From Rivularia sp. MS3 (GTDB lineage Bacteria > Cyanobacteriota > Cyanobacteriia > Cyanobacteriales > Nostocaceae): a DNA stretch of 58,008 bases. The stretch covers positions 1 to 58,008 of the forward strand of contig JAHCMI010000060.1 in assembly GCA_019192545.1 (NCBI GenBank), given 5' to 3'. Made by a program: the position numbers and the translations under genes. Below the pieces are notes generated by a model. It worked only from the letters and a program-made list of their open reading frames with translations, was not told the origin of the DNA and did no database searches. Shown one piece after another: positions 34,332-43,485 of this stretch (within the stretch, counting starts at the first letter, position 1; the number at the start of each line of letters is the position of its first letter).

Positions 34332-35156
34332 ATGCAACCAAAAATTTCCATAGTCATCCCCGTTTACAACCGCTCAAATTATCTCAGCGCAGCCATAGAA
34401 AGCGTTCTCAAACAAACACTAACTGACTTTGAATTAATAATTTGGGATGATGGTTCAACCGACAATTCAGTAGATATTGCTAACCATTATGCCCAACAAG
34501 ATAAGCGAATAAAAGTAATTGCAGCAAAACACCAGGGACAAACTCTTGCATTACAAGGTGCATTTTCAGTTATATCTGGAACTTATACCGGGTGGATAGA
34601 TAGCGACGATATCTTAGCACCAACCGCACTAGAAGAAACCGCTATATTTTTAGATAACAATCCCCAAGTTGGATTAGTTTACACCGATTATTTAATAATC
34701 AACGAAAAAAATCAAATGCTTGGGAAAGGGAAGCGCTGTCAAATCCCCTATTCCCCAGATAGATTGCTAGTTGACTTTATGACTTTCCACTTCCGATTGA
34801 TGCGTAAGGAAGTGTTTAAACAAGCAGGTGGAATTGATTCGGAATCTGGACTTGTTCAAGACTACGATTTATGCTTAAGATTATCAGAAATTACACAAGT
34901 TCATCACTTAGAACGTCCGCTATATTACTATCGCCAGCATACAGGCTGTATATCTTATCAAAAGCGTGTAGAGCTAATTTACAATTCCCAAGAAGCAATT
35001 GCAAGAGCATTACAGCGTCGGGGAATGGCAACCGATTATGAAATTGATGTAGAAATTGTTGGTCGCTATCATCTTAAACGGAAAATCAAACCACAAGCAA
35101 CTGCTCAAATTATTGAGAAGCAAGAAATTACAGAAAAAGTGATTGTAAGTAATTAA
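34332..35156 (+). CDS. Family 2 glycosyltransferase, 274 aa
   Basis: GT-A fold glycosyltransferase. N-terminal ISIVIPVYNRSNYLSAAIES, nucleotide-binding DDGSTDN, metal-binding DSDD near residues 94-97 and the acceptor-side motif QDYDLCLRL are present. It transfers a sugar from a nucleotide-sugar donor; acceptor unknown. It is a paralogue of the first domain of the 750-aa enzyme at 37283-39535: both share LLVD(F/L)MTFHFRL and RPLYYYR or KPLYYYR. The two genes converge on, and flank, the Septu pair. It has no membrane segment. Confidence 0.85.
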   Translation: MQPKISIVIPVYNRSNYLSAAIESVLKQTLTDFELIIWDDGSTDNSVDIANHYAQQDKRIKVIAAKHQGQTLALQGAFSVISGTYTGWIDSDDILAPTALEETAIFLDNNPQVGLVYTDYLIINEKNQMLGKGKRCQIPYSPDRLLVDFMTFHFRLMRKEVFKQAGGIDSESGLVQDYDLCLRLSEITQVHHLERPLYYYRQHTGCISYQKRVELIYNSQEAIARALQRRGMATDYEIDVEIVGRYHLKRKIKPQATAQIIEKQEITEKVIVSN

Positions 35157-35179
35157 AACCAGTTCGATAATATTTATCT

Positions 35180-35821
35180 TTATTTTAACCTTGATAATTT
35201 CTTTTTTAGATAGTAAATAGCTATTTGACAGTAAGCTTGATATTTTCCATCTTTATTTTTATCGCTCCATTCCTGAATTTTTCTATTTAAAAACGCTGCT
35301 GTCCAATCTCCCTTTGGTTGCTCGCTTTTTAATTGTTTAATAAGAATATCTAAAATTACTTTACGATTATTAACTAATGTTTGTATATTTAAATTTAATA
35401 CTTCATTTAATTCATTATTTATAGCTGTATCGTCCGAGTAGATTATTCCATTGGGAAGATATTTAATTAAATCTTCGCAATTTTTAAGATTATCAGTAGG
35501 ATTTATAGTTAGTCTTGCATTACCTTTTTTAGTATCGCAATGTTGTAAATGTTCTGGTAAACCTTGATTACCTTCACAAGCACCAAGTAAATTATTATAA
35601 TCTAATTGTAAATCTGGATATTCGTCTTGAGAACGCCAATGCTCGATTTTCATTTTATCTTTCTTAATTCGTTGCATACAATAACAATAAATATGACCTT
35701 GTTCAGTTAATAGCGAATCCCTTAATTCTTCCTTTTGGGGATAATTATTATAATCTGCAAACTGCTGTAAGCGATGTTCCAATAATGATTTTGGCTCCTG
35801 ATTTTTGATAATTCGCTTCAT
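35180..35821 (-). CDS. ptuB: Septu defence system HNH-type nuclease PtuB (TIGR02646-like)
   Basis: 213 aa. The HNH/zinc-type motif reads CYCMQR, KIEHWRSQ, DYNNLLGACEG and HCDTKKGN, the pattern of TIGR02646/PtuB proteins. PtuB is the nuclease partner of the PtuA ATPase in Septu anti-phage systems. ATG at 35821 is 20 bp after the ptuA stop on the same strand, consistent with a two-gene operon. The C-terminal half is helical. The gene ends 23 bp from the stop of the converging glycosyltransferase, with no visible terminator between them. Confidence 0.8.
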   Translation of the reverse strand: MKRIIKNQEPKSLLEHRLQQFADYNNYPQKEELRDSLLTEQGHIYCYCMQRIKKDKMKIEHWRSQDEYPDLQLDYNNLLGACEGNQGLPEHLQHCDTKKGNARLTINPTDNLKNCEDLIKYLPNGIIYSDDTAINNELNEVLNLNIQTLVNNRKVILDILIKQLKSEQPKGDWTAAFLNRKIQEWSDKNKDGKYQAYCQIAIYYLKKKLSRLK

Positions 35822-35841
35822 TTGATTAATTAAGCCAGTTA

Positions 35842-37131
35842 TTATTCTAAAAAATCAATAAGTGTATTAGCTCTAACAACTTCCGAATCATTTTCTCCCA
35901 GTAAATTAGATAATTCACTTAAAGCTGATTTAGCCGTTTCTATTTGACCATCATTTATTAATCTTAAACAATTATTGATTTGATTTTGTACAGTTTCCGG
36001 TCTTTCCTTAACATCCATTAATTGATATAAAATAGAGTTACTATCTTTCCCATAAGTATGAGGTGTATTCTCAACTATTTGATAATTTTCGATAATAAAT
36101 ACATTTTCTCTTTTAACTTCACTTAATACCTGTGGTGAGTGAGTAGTAACAATAAATTGACAATTGGTAAACGTTTGCGTCAAACTTGGAATCACACTTC
36201 TTTGCCATTGAGGATGTAAATGCAGGTCAATTTCGTCAATTAAAACTATTCCTTCACCCGATAATGCATCACTTGAATTAGGATTAGCAATTGCCAATCT
36301 TCTAGCTAAGTCAGTGACTAGCATTAATAACATTTTTTCACCGTCAGACAGTTGCTCTATCTTAAAATCTTGATTGTTTTTAGTGATTGTCAAAGAAGGT
36401 TTAGCCGAATTTCTCATAAACCTTTCCGACACTGACCTAACTACTCTTAGGTTAGTAAAATTACTGTGATAAAAATTATTAAAAAAACTGGTAATAGCTC
36501 TCCTAATAATTTCCAATCTAGGATTTCTATAATCGGGATTTTCTCTTAACCGAATTTCATTTTCATAGTCTTCTTCTTCCTTAAACCAATCAAAAAAATC
36601 CTGAAAATTATTAATCTCGCTAGAGAAAGCTTTCTGATAAGCATAAAATTGATAATATTTTTCTGGTTTACCCTTTTTACGATTAAAAGAGTAGGGATTC
36701 TTTAAAACCATGCGATGAGTTTGATAATAAACCATCACGGGCAAATTTAAATCGGAATATGATTTTAAATTCTCTTGGAGACGTTGAATATAATTTTCAA
36801 TTTCATCATGGTTACTACAATTTTGTTTTAACAAACCCTCTTCAATCATTTCCCAGGAGATTCTTTCTTGTTCTCCTGTTAAAAGAGTTATAGTATTAAC
36901 AGTAAACTGAGAATTAATATTGATATCATTTTCTGAAGACTCAATATCTGCTACTTCAAGATTGCGGAGTTTAGCAACAAATTGAGCTAACATTATCGCA
37001 ATACAATCTAAAATAGATGACTTACCCGCACCATTTATACCAATAAATACAGCCGTGTTAGATTTAGGTAAATTGAGCGTTATATCTTCAAATCCTCGAA
37101 AATTTTGGATGTGTAACTTTTCAATACGCAT
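35842..37131 (-). CDS. ptuA: Septu defence system ATPase PtuA
   Basis: The frame begins with TTG at 37149, but the ATG at 37131 (MRIEKLHIQNFRGFEDI) is the natural start for this AAA/SMC-like family; 429 aa. Walker A GINGAGKSS, signature QLSDGEKMLL, Walker B VLIDEIDLHLHP and H-loop TTHSPQVL are all intact, with a helical insertion between Walker A and the signature. PtuA senses infection and controls PtuB nuclease. The operon with ptuB is complete and both members look functional. It is flanked by paralogous glycosyltransferase genes, indicating a defence cargo inserted in a glycosylation locus. Confidence 0.85.
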   Translation of the reverse strand: MRIEKLHIQNFRGFEDITLNLPKSNTAVFIGINGAGKSSILDCIAIMLAQFVAKLRNLEVADIESSENDININSQFTVNTITLLTGEQERISWEMIEEGLLKQNCSNHDEIENYIQRLQENLKSYSDLNLPVMVYYQTHRMVLKNPYSFNRKKGKPEKYYQFYAYQKAFSSEINNFQDFFDWFKEEEDYENEIRLRENPDYRNPRLEIIRRAITSFFNNFYHSNFTNLRVVRSVSERFMRNSAKPSLTITKNNQDFKIEQLSDGEKMLLMLVTDLARRLAIANPNSSDALSGEGIVLIDEIDLHLHPQWQRSVIPSLTQTFTNCQFIVTTHSPQVLSEVKRENVFIIENYQIVENTPHTYGKDSNSILYQLMDVKERPETVQNQINNCLRLINDGQIETAKSALSELSNLLGENDSEVVRANTLIDFLE

Positions 37132-37282
37132 AATTATAATCGCGCTCAAATTATCGCTTATAAATGTAAATTTAATAATCAGCTAATTGAAGAAACTGTA
37201 AATAATGATTATTTATATTTTAATCTTCTTCTAATTAAAAAACTGCAAGCAGTCTACTAACAATACCTGATATCAAAATAGT

Positions 37283-39535
37283 CTACAGCGCTAACAAATT
37301 CAAGCTAGATTGTACGGGTGTATGCTGTACGAGCATTCCCTCATTGCGTAATTTATCTAAAGTGTAAAAAACCGCTAACCTTTGTCGTTCAAACAGTGGA
37401 GCAAACCAAGGAATTGTATTCATTAACACTTTTAATTCCTCCTCCTGTTTGCTTCTCAACGAGGTGGAAGATGCATTTTTAATATCCAACTGCGACTGCT
37501 TCCAAGTTAATTGATCGCGATTTGAGGAATATTCAATTCCCACCCATTTTGATAGCTCCTCTACAACTTTGTCATAGCTATCAATTTTCTGAGAAAGCAC
37601 AATATGTTGTGCCATTAGATGTACAATTCTATGAGCATGGTCTTCTAAAGTGCAAACCGTATTAATTCTATGCAATGCACTGATAACCCTTGCAACTACA
37701 GGAGTAATATTTATTCCAGATTGGGTACTACGGTTGACTAGAAAGAAACTACCTGGAGTTTTTTGCATCAACGTAACTGATGCCAATTTCCACAAATCCC
37801 AATTTTGTTTGAGGAGAAACCAATGTTGTTTGGTAATTATTTGTGCTGGTTGTTGTGCAGCAATTTCCTGGAACCGGAGATGCATTTTTTTGTAACATCC
37901 AGTACGCCAAGAGTAAGAAGCTTTACGGCTATTTTGAGTGGACGACCAAAAATTGTAACGTACCAAAGCCTTGGGAACGTAGAGAAATTTTAAACCAATA
38001 ATTGCAGCAATAGTATAGTATTCTCTGTCAGTGGCTAAAAAAGTTTGTGGATTCCAAGCAAATAATTCTTGCAATTTTACTGCACAATCACGACGTAATA
38101 AATAGGACAAGGGAGGTTGCCAGTTGTGGGATAAAGCTTGTAATAAATAATCGTCGTATTGTCGCGAAGTAAAGCCGAATCGATATTGGCATCTTTTTTG
38201 AGGAATTACCTGTTGCGGATTTTCTCCCTTCTCCACATCAGATTGATAAAAACAATATTCCCAATCTCCATAAGCAATATCAAAGTTAGGATTTTGTTCT
38301 AATGCTGCTACTTGTAATGCAATTTTATCAGGCATCAAAGAGTCATCAGCATCCAACCATTGAATGTAATCACCAGTTGCTAAAGTAAACCCGTGATTGA
38401 AAGCATAATTTTGTCCTTGACTGTGACATTTTGTAAAGACGACGCGACGAGAAGTATTAGCTGCTAATTTACGAGCAATTGCGATCGAACCGTCAGTTGA
38501 ATTGTTATCGACGATAATAATTTCTATATTGGGATAAGTTTGCTCAAAACAAGAATTCAAGCAACGCTCAAACATCTCACCTGGGTTATAGCAGGGAATA
38601 ATTATAGAAACTAGAGGAGAGGTAGAATTCCTTTCTGCTTCTGCTGACTTCTTAACTGTAGCGTTTAATATATTGCCTTGAAACTGATTGTCGGATTGGC
38701 TTTCCCCTTCTACACCAGTTCTGAGTACTGTATTTACCGCTTCGTAACACTGGCTCCCCTGCTCTGTGTCTTCTGCCTTTGTTTTGGGTTTGATGCTAAA
38801 AAAAGCCGTTATATTAGTATCCAGTTCGTAATCTTTATCTAATCCCCGCCGTTTTAACGCATCATTGATTGCTTTTTGTGCCCAATAAATATTTTTTAAA
38901 TTGTCGTTGGTAACGTTGCTGTCGTGACGACGGTAATAATAAAGAGGTTTAGCAATATGGTAAACTTCGGTAACTTCCGACAGCTTCAAACACAAATCGT
39001 AATCTTCACCCCTATCAAAGCTATCGTCTACACCACCAACCGCATCATATACGCTGCGACGAATCAACCGAAAATGAAACGTCATCAAATCTACCAACAA
39101 ACCTTCCTTGGAGTAAGGAATTTGACATCGCGGTCCCAACCCATGAAGATTGCCTTCCGAATCCATTAATTCATAATCGGTGTAAACAAGTCCCACTTGA
39201 GGATGATTGTTGAGAATTAAACTTGTTTCCTCAAGCGCCGATTTGACAAGCATATCATCGCTATCTACCCACCCGATATAATCTCCCGTAGCGGCTTCAA
39301 CAGCAGCTTTGATGGCTGGGGAACAGCCCATGTTTTGTTTAGAAGCAATTACTCGAATACGTTTATCTCGTTCTGCATACTGATAAGCGATGTCTAAAGA
39401 ATTATCAGTACTCGCATCATCCCAGATAATTAGTTCAAAATCATTATGGGTTTGATTGAGAACGCTTTCTATAGCATTTCCCAGGTAATGCGAGCGATTG
39501 TATACCGTGATAACAATAGAGATAGAAGGATGCAT
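37283..39535 (-). CDS. Two-domain family 2 glycosyltransferase, 750 aa
   Basis: Two GT-A glycosyltransferase domains in tandem. Domain 1 (about 1-250) has ISIVITVYNRSHYLGNAIES, DDASTDN, DSDD and EDYDLCLKL, and is closely related to the 274-aa enzyme on the other side of the Septu pair. Domain 2 (about 305-560) has VSIIIPCYNPGEMFERCLNS, DNNSTDG, LDADDS and ATDREYYTIAA. The last ~190 residues, with LVNRSTQSGINITPVVARVI, form an unrecognised helical region. Likely builds a repeating or branched surface glycan. It ends 152 bp before the ptuA start and its own start is separated from the TIGR03032 gene by heptamer repeats. Confidence 0.8.
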   Translation of the reverse strand: MHPSISIVITVYNRSHYLGNAIESVLNQTHNDFELIIWDDASTDNSLDIAYQYAERDKRIRVIASKQNMGCSPAIKAAVEAATGDYIGWVDSDDMLVKSALEETSLILNNHPQVGLVYTDYELMDSEGNLHGLGPRCQIPYSKEGLLVDLMTFHFRLIRRSVYDAVGGVDDSFDRGEDYDLCLKLSEVTEVYHIAKPLYYYRRHDSNVTNDNLKNIYWAQKAINDALKRRGLDKDYELDTNITAFFSIKPKTKAEDTEQGSQCYEAVNTVLRTGVEGESQSDNQFQGNILNATVKKSAEAERNSTSPLVSIIIPCYNPGEMFERCLNSCFEQTYPNIEIIIVDNNSTDGSIAIARKLAANTSRRVVFTKCHSQGQNYAFNHGFTLATGDYIQWLDADDSLMPDKIALQVAALEQNPNFDIAYGDWEYCFYQSDVEKGENPQQVIPQKRCQYRFGFTSRQYDDYLLQALSHNWQPPLSYLLRRDCAVKLQELFAWNPQTFLATDREYYTIAAIIGLKFLYVPKALVRYNFWSSTQNSRKASYSWRTGCYKKMHLRFQEIAAQQPAQIITKQHWFLLKQNWDLWKLASVTLMQKTPGSFFLVNRSTQSGINITPVVARVISALHRINTVCTLEDHAHRIVHLMAQHIVLSQKIDSYDKVVEELSKWVGIEYSSNRDQLTWKQSQLDIKNASSTSLRSKQEEELKVLMNTIPWFAPLFERQRLAVFYTLDKLRNEGMLVQHTPVQSSLNLLAL

Positions 39536-39581
39536 GAGTCGATGAAGAAATAACTTTTAATAGCGAGCAGCTCCCCTGTTC

Positions 39582-39692
39582 ACTGATAACTGCTCGCTGT
39601 TAACTGCTAACTGTATGTCCCTCCGGGACACGCTACGCTAACACTGTTAACTGATAACTGCTCACTGTTAACTGCTAACTGTTCACTGTTCG
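39582..39692. repeat. Heptanucleotide short tandem repeats (STRR type)
   Basis: Two runs of 7-bp units of type ACTGNTA (ACTGATA, ACTGCTC, ACTGTTA, ACTGCTA, ACTGTTC): 39582-39613 and 39643-39692. Between them is a GTCCC-TCC-GGGAC hairpin with a CACGCTACGCTAAC tail, another common cyanobacterial intergenic sequence. These fill most of the gap between the glycosyltransferase and TIGR03032 genes. Confidence 0.75.
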
Positions 39693-39696
39693 CTGA

Positions 39697-40776
39697 TTAC
39701 AGCTTGCTCATCGAATCCAAAGTCAGCAAAGTGCTAATTTCATCATTCTGGAAACCCAATGCCATTGGTCGCCGTACCTGCGGTAATATTTGTACATCGT
39801 ATAATTCTCTAATTACCCCAGACACAGAAACCGAGTGGACGATTTCACCTGTATTTATATCAACTACCATCAATCCACAACGAGCTTCTTCTCCTTTCTC
39901 CGTCAACCTTTCATCCAACGCTAACCCAGAAAAAGTTTTATCTTCCCCTCGCGGCTTAGATAATCCAATAATTGCCCACTGCTTCCAAAATGCCAACCCC
40001 CGCAAATAACCGGGACAAAACGCTACAACTTCAAAACTTCCCCTTTCCAAATCAATATAACCAAACTCCCCAGTTCCCGAATTCATCAACCACAACTTAC
40101 CTTGATAAAACCGAGGTGAATGGGGCATCGATAACCCAGATACAATAACTTCATTGCTAGTAACATCAATTACACAACCTCCATCACGACGCTTTTCTCG
40201 CCAAGCATCCTTTACATCGGTTTGAGCAACTGCCGTTACATAGCCCGGTTTGCCGTCCACCATTGCCATTCCATTCAAATGACAGCGGTCTTCATTTACC
40301 ACTTTAGAAATAAACGACGGTTTCCACAACGGCGTACAGCTATTGTGTTCGCTTACCGTCGCCAAACAATTAAGCAACGTACTGACAAAAACTATCCTTC
40401 CAGAAGAATCAACAGTAACATCGTGGATATCCAAATCCCCCGTAGTATAACCAGTGCGGGGAACGTAAAGTTTATCGTAACCTTGATAATTCTGTCCCGG
40501 AGCAAGTACGTTATCAAACTGCCACAATTGATACTTGCTACTGAGGTAGAAGCGCTCGGAACCAACCGTATACAACCCCATTGCTCGGTTAAAATTGCGC
40601 TCAAACCCAGAAAATCTTCCTTCTTGTCCAATTCCCAGCAATATCAAACGACTGGTTTGGTAGGTAGTAAAAGCTAAACTTATTTGTTCTTGATACAACC
40701 ATCCCACAAACTTTTGAGAGCAATTTATTTCCAAAGCTGGGGAATTAGAAGTAGGTTTGGAACTTGTAACAACCAT
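39697..40776 (-). CDS. TIGR03032/DUF4915 family beta-propeller protein
   Basis: 359 aa. Recognised from the characteristic segments of TIGR03032: RLILLGIGQEGR near the start, DLDIHDV, FVSTLLNCLA, WKPSFISKVVNEDRCHLNG, GLSMPHSPRFYQGKLWLMNS and GYLRGLAFWKQWAIIGLS. The fold is a predicted beta-propeller. Family members often sit with glycosyltransferase or sulfotransferase genes; their biochemical role is not established. Intact, no signal peptide. It precedes the two-domain glycosyltransferase on the same strand, though the repeat-filled 160-bp gap may separate transcription. Confidence 0.8.
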   Translation of the reverse strand: MVVTSSKPTSNSPALEINCSQKFVGWLYQEQISLAFTTYQTSRLILLGIGQEGRFSGFERNFNRAMGLYTVGSERFYLSSKYQLWQFDNVLAPGQNYQGYDKLYVPRTGYTTGDLDIHDVTVDSSGRIVFVSTLLNCLATVSEHNSCTPLWKPSFISKVVNEDRCHLNGMAMVDGKPGYVTAVAQTDVKDAWREKRRDGGCVIDVTSNEVIVSGLSMPHSPRFYQGKLWLMNSGTGEFGYIDLERGSFEVVAFCPGYLRGLAFWKQWAIIGLSKPRGEDKTFSGLALDERLTEKGEEARCGLMVVDINTGEIVHSVSVSGVIRELYDVQILPQVRRPMALGFQNDEISTLLTLDSMSKL

Positions 40777-41037
40777 AATTGTATACTGTTGCGCTGTGTA
40801 TAGAATACGAGTAAATTTTGCTTCCCTTAAAATGCTATAAGCCTGTTATAAAGTTAGAAAAATTTATATATTGTTACTAATATCTATCGATGCTTGTACG
40901 TATAAATAACTAATTCCCTACCATACAACATATATTTGGGAATGTCATATTGAAAACAAGCAGTGTTACTTTGAAGGAGAGCATTTATTTACTGGTCAAC
41001 GCTTCAATCTATAGCCAGGAGAGATGCTCCGCACTTT

Positions 41038-41152
41038 CCCCAACTGGAAAAATCAGGCGGTGTGGCGCTGCCTTGGAGAAACTAGATTCCCACGAGTAAT
41101 AATTGTGGCAGTGCCACCCCCGACTGATTTAACGCAGTGGTTCTAGTTGGGG
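41038..41152. repeat. 115-bp imperfect inverted repeat, three stacked stems
   Basis: CCCCAACT (41038-41045) / AGTTGGGG (41145-41152); AAATCAG (41050-41056) / CTGATTT (41124-41130); TGGCGCTGCC (41063-41072) / GGCAGTGCCA (41107-41116, one G-T pair). All three nest, giving one long interrupted hairpin with a 34-nt apex. It ends 16 bp from the relaxase-2 stop codon. Could be a MITE, a relaxosome hairpin or a bidirectional terminator. The remaining gap 40777-41037 is A+T-rich and featureless. Confidence 0.5.
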
Positions 41153-41167
41153 GCTGTAATTGGGGTG

Positions 41168-42523
41168 CTAACGTTCCAATCCTTGATTTTTTTGAATATT
41201 TTGACGTTCATGTTGGTTATTGAGTATTCGTTGTAATTCCAAAAATCTTTCTACATCGGATTCATTCAAATTAAATCCTTGTGGTGTCGTACTGTTGTCC
41301 GTAGGAATGTCAGCAATCTTTTCACCCATGCGGCGTTTAAGCGTTAATATTCCTTCTTCCAATGTAATGCTGTAGTGATTGCCTTTAATAGATTTAGGAC
41401 GTTTATTAATTTCCCAAAATTGTCGGATGGTAGGAGTAATTTTATTAACGTATTCTTGTTGAATAAGATTGATTTCCTGGGTAGCGTTTGGTTGCTTATC
41501 TTCACTCTTGTGTTGATTGGTTATGGCGGTAGTTTTTAGTTCATTATCTTCAACTCTAGGTTGACTGTTTTCATCAATAAACGTTGGTTTATCATCAGTA
41601 ATGGAGTATGGAGAAACGCTCTTAACAGGAAGTTTGACTAATTGCCCATCGCGTGCGCTTCTCAATGCTGGTATATCGCGTTCTGAGTTGTAATCAACAC
41701 CTTTACGTTGAAGCAGTCCAGGAAAGCTGTAAGCCTTACCCAGCTTCCAACCAGCCATCTTTACCCCATTCATAGAAAACGCGATCGCGTTCTTAAATTT
41801 CCCCTTCGTACTAAAGCTAGGGTGTACGTTTATATGAAGCTTTTGGAGTCGAGCAATTAATTCGGTGACTGTTGGTTGGTCAAAAGTTGCTTCATCGATA
41901 GCGTCAGCTAGTAATTGTTTAACGGGTGGCTTACCGCTAAAATGGTGCTTCTGTTTCTTAGTTTGGGCGCTGCGTTCTCCAACAGTTGTTTTAATACCAT
42001 GTTTCTGTTTAACTTTTTCTGCCACTCGTTCGTTACTACAGCGTGTTGGCTCCAAACCAAATTCTTGCTCTAATTGTCGCACCACCACTTCACTGCGGCG
42101 GTAGTCCCAAGAATCCGGTACAACTGACCCATCCATGCGAATGCGGCTAGCGATTATATGAATATGTTCGTGCTTGGTGTCTTGGTGACGGGCAATTACG
42201 TACTGACTTTTGTGCAAACCATCACCCAGGAACTCCATTTCTTTTAACCAGCGCCTAGCAATTAGAGCGTATTTCTCATCATCTAAATGTTCGTGGTATT
42301 CCCCCTGGGGGTGAGATGCTTCGCGGTGAGGTAGAGACAAAATTATGTGACCGCAAGCGCGTTGAAAATTCGGTCGCATTCTTCTAGCTGCACCAAATTC
42401 TCTAGCTAATTGTCGAGGATTGTACCCACCCATATTGCTGTCAATAATTACATAGTCTTCTTTCTCTAAAGCGTATTCCAGAGTGGAGCGGAAGCTGCGG
42501 TTTTTCATTTGGTTGGCAATCAC
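41168..42523 (-). CDS. Relaxase/mobilization nuclease, MobA/VirD2-type (module 2)
   Basis: 451 aa, starting with GTG at 42523; this start is supported by alignment with relaxase-1 (MIANQMKN and MIGNITKG share the position relative to the catalytic Tyr17 in TLEYALEKE). The histidine motif is the canonical RHQDTKHEHIHIIASRI (about residues 111-127). A long Lys/Arg-rich region follows. The C-terminal ~80 residues (from RPKSIKGNHYSITLEE through KRRMGEKIADIP) match those of relaxase-1, although the N-terminal domains have clearly diverged. It lies 3 bp after mobC-2, so they are coupled. The enzyme would nick oriT and pilot the strand during conjugation driven by a helper. Confidence 0.85.
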   Translation of the reverse strand: MIANQMKNRSFRSTLEYALEKEDYVIIDSNMGGYNPRQLAREFGAARRMRPNFQRACGHIILSLPHREASHPQGEYHEHLDDEKYALIARRWLKEMEFLGDGLHKSQYVIARHQDTKHEHIHIIASRIRMDGSVVPDSWDYRRSEVVVRQLEQEFGLEPTRCSNERVAEKVKQKHGIKTTVGERSAQTKKQKHHFSGKPPVKQLLADAIDEATFDQPTVTELIARLQKLHINVHPSFSTKGKFKNAIAFSMNGVKMAGWKLGKAYSFPGLLQRKGVDYNSERDIPALRSARDGQLVKLPVKSVSPYSITDDKPTFIDENSQPRVEDNELKTTAITNQHKSEDKQPNATQEINLIQQEYVNKITPTIRQFWEINKRPKSIKGNHYSITLEEGILTLKRRMGEKIADIPTDNSTTPQGFNLNESDVERFLELQRILNNQHERQNIQKNQGLER

Positions 42524-42526
42524 TCG

Positions 42527-42931
42527 CTACTTCTCCTCTACTCTTCGCCCGTCATCCACAACCCCACATTCCAACAACTGCATTTGTGTTTCTCGAATGG
42601 AAGCATTTAACTTCGTAACCAAATTCTGTAATCGCTCAACATCAACATTCGCCCCCTTCCCCGATTTAACTGCTCGATTAACAGCCTTAGCGATTTGATT
42701 TAGATTTACCCCAATAGAATTTAACTCCTCATACAACTTCCAATTTAATTGCGGGGGTGGTGGTGGTTCTACAACTTGTCTTCTGAGCGCCGCACGACGA
42801 ATAAATTCCGTCAAAGATACTCGCGCATTGTAGGCTTTTAGCTTTAATTGTTCGTACTCGTCGTCCGCAAATCGCACCGGATGTGTGATTTTACGAGCGA
42901 CACCATCGCTTCTTTTAGTTTTACTTCCCAT
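42527..42931 (-). CDS. mobC: MobC-like relaxosome accessory protein (module 2)
   Basis: The open frame can start with GTG at 42991, but that extra 20-residue part (GRRQRLAPAEGYG) is the translation of a dispersed cyanobacterial repeat; ATG at 42931 (MGSKTKRSDGV) is chosen, giving 134 aa. RHH-type segment KITHPVRFADDEYEQLKLKA and VSLTEFIRRAAL, proline spacer, then the MobC hallmark LNSIGVNLNQIAKAVNRA. Same architecture as MobC-1, different sequence. The relaxase-2 gene follows after 3 bp. Confidence 0.85.
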   Translation of the reverse strand: MGSKTKRSDGVARKITHPVRFADDEYEQLKLKAYNARVSLTEFIRRAALRRQVVEPPPPPQLNWKLYEELNSIGVNLNQIAKAVNRAVKSGKGANVDVERLQNLVTKLNASIRETQMQLLECGVVDDGRRVEEK

Positions 42932-42968
42932 AACAGATAACCCATCTGTGCCATAGCCCTCCGCAGGA

Positions 42969-43316
42969 GCCAGCCGTTGCCGTCGTCCCACAGGGGCGTT
43001 CTGCGCGTACAGCGTAGAAAGGCAACATGGCTGGCGTTAAACCCAGTTGCTGCATATGAATAAACTAGCGCAAAAATACAAAAACGTGGGAGAAAATAAC
43101 GAGAAAATATTGTTAGAAAAAATGGGTTAATTGGATGAATGAGTAATTAAGAGAAAGGTGTAATTACTACACTTTTTATTTTTAAATTAATATGTCTTTT
43201 TGTATAGGTAAAAGTGCCGAATGTCACAGTCATAGCACAGTTGCTATACTGTTTTTTGAGATTAATTAAATGCTTATGACACAGCGATAACGAGATTTTT
43301 GTGTAACTACTGTGCT
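42969..43316. promoter_or_regulatory. Inverted repeats upstream of mobC-2, candidate oriT region
   Basis: GCCAGCCGTTGCC (42969-42981) pairs with GGCAACATGGCTGGC (43021-43035), with a two-base bulge and a 39-nt spacer. Further out, AGCACAGT (43234-43241) pairs with ACTGTGCT (43309-43316). The gap 42932-43668 contains no gene. Relaxases of this family usually nick next to an inverted repeat just upstream of mobC, so oriT-2 is expected here. Part of the first repeat belongs to a dispersed cyanobacterial repeat, which weakens the case. Confidence 0.35.
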
Positions 43317-43485
43317 GTTACCTATGAGGAGAAACATAACTTTAAAAAAAATATCCGTTTTTAGTAAAAATCAAGTCGCTTTTTGAATAAATTAGTCATA
43401 AAAAATGGGGAAATAGGAATATAGAAGCGCTCGTTCCCCAACTTTACTAAGACAACTATATACGAGTGAAGTTTTAAACCCAAAG

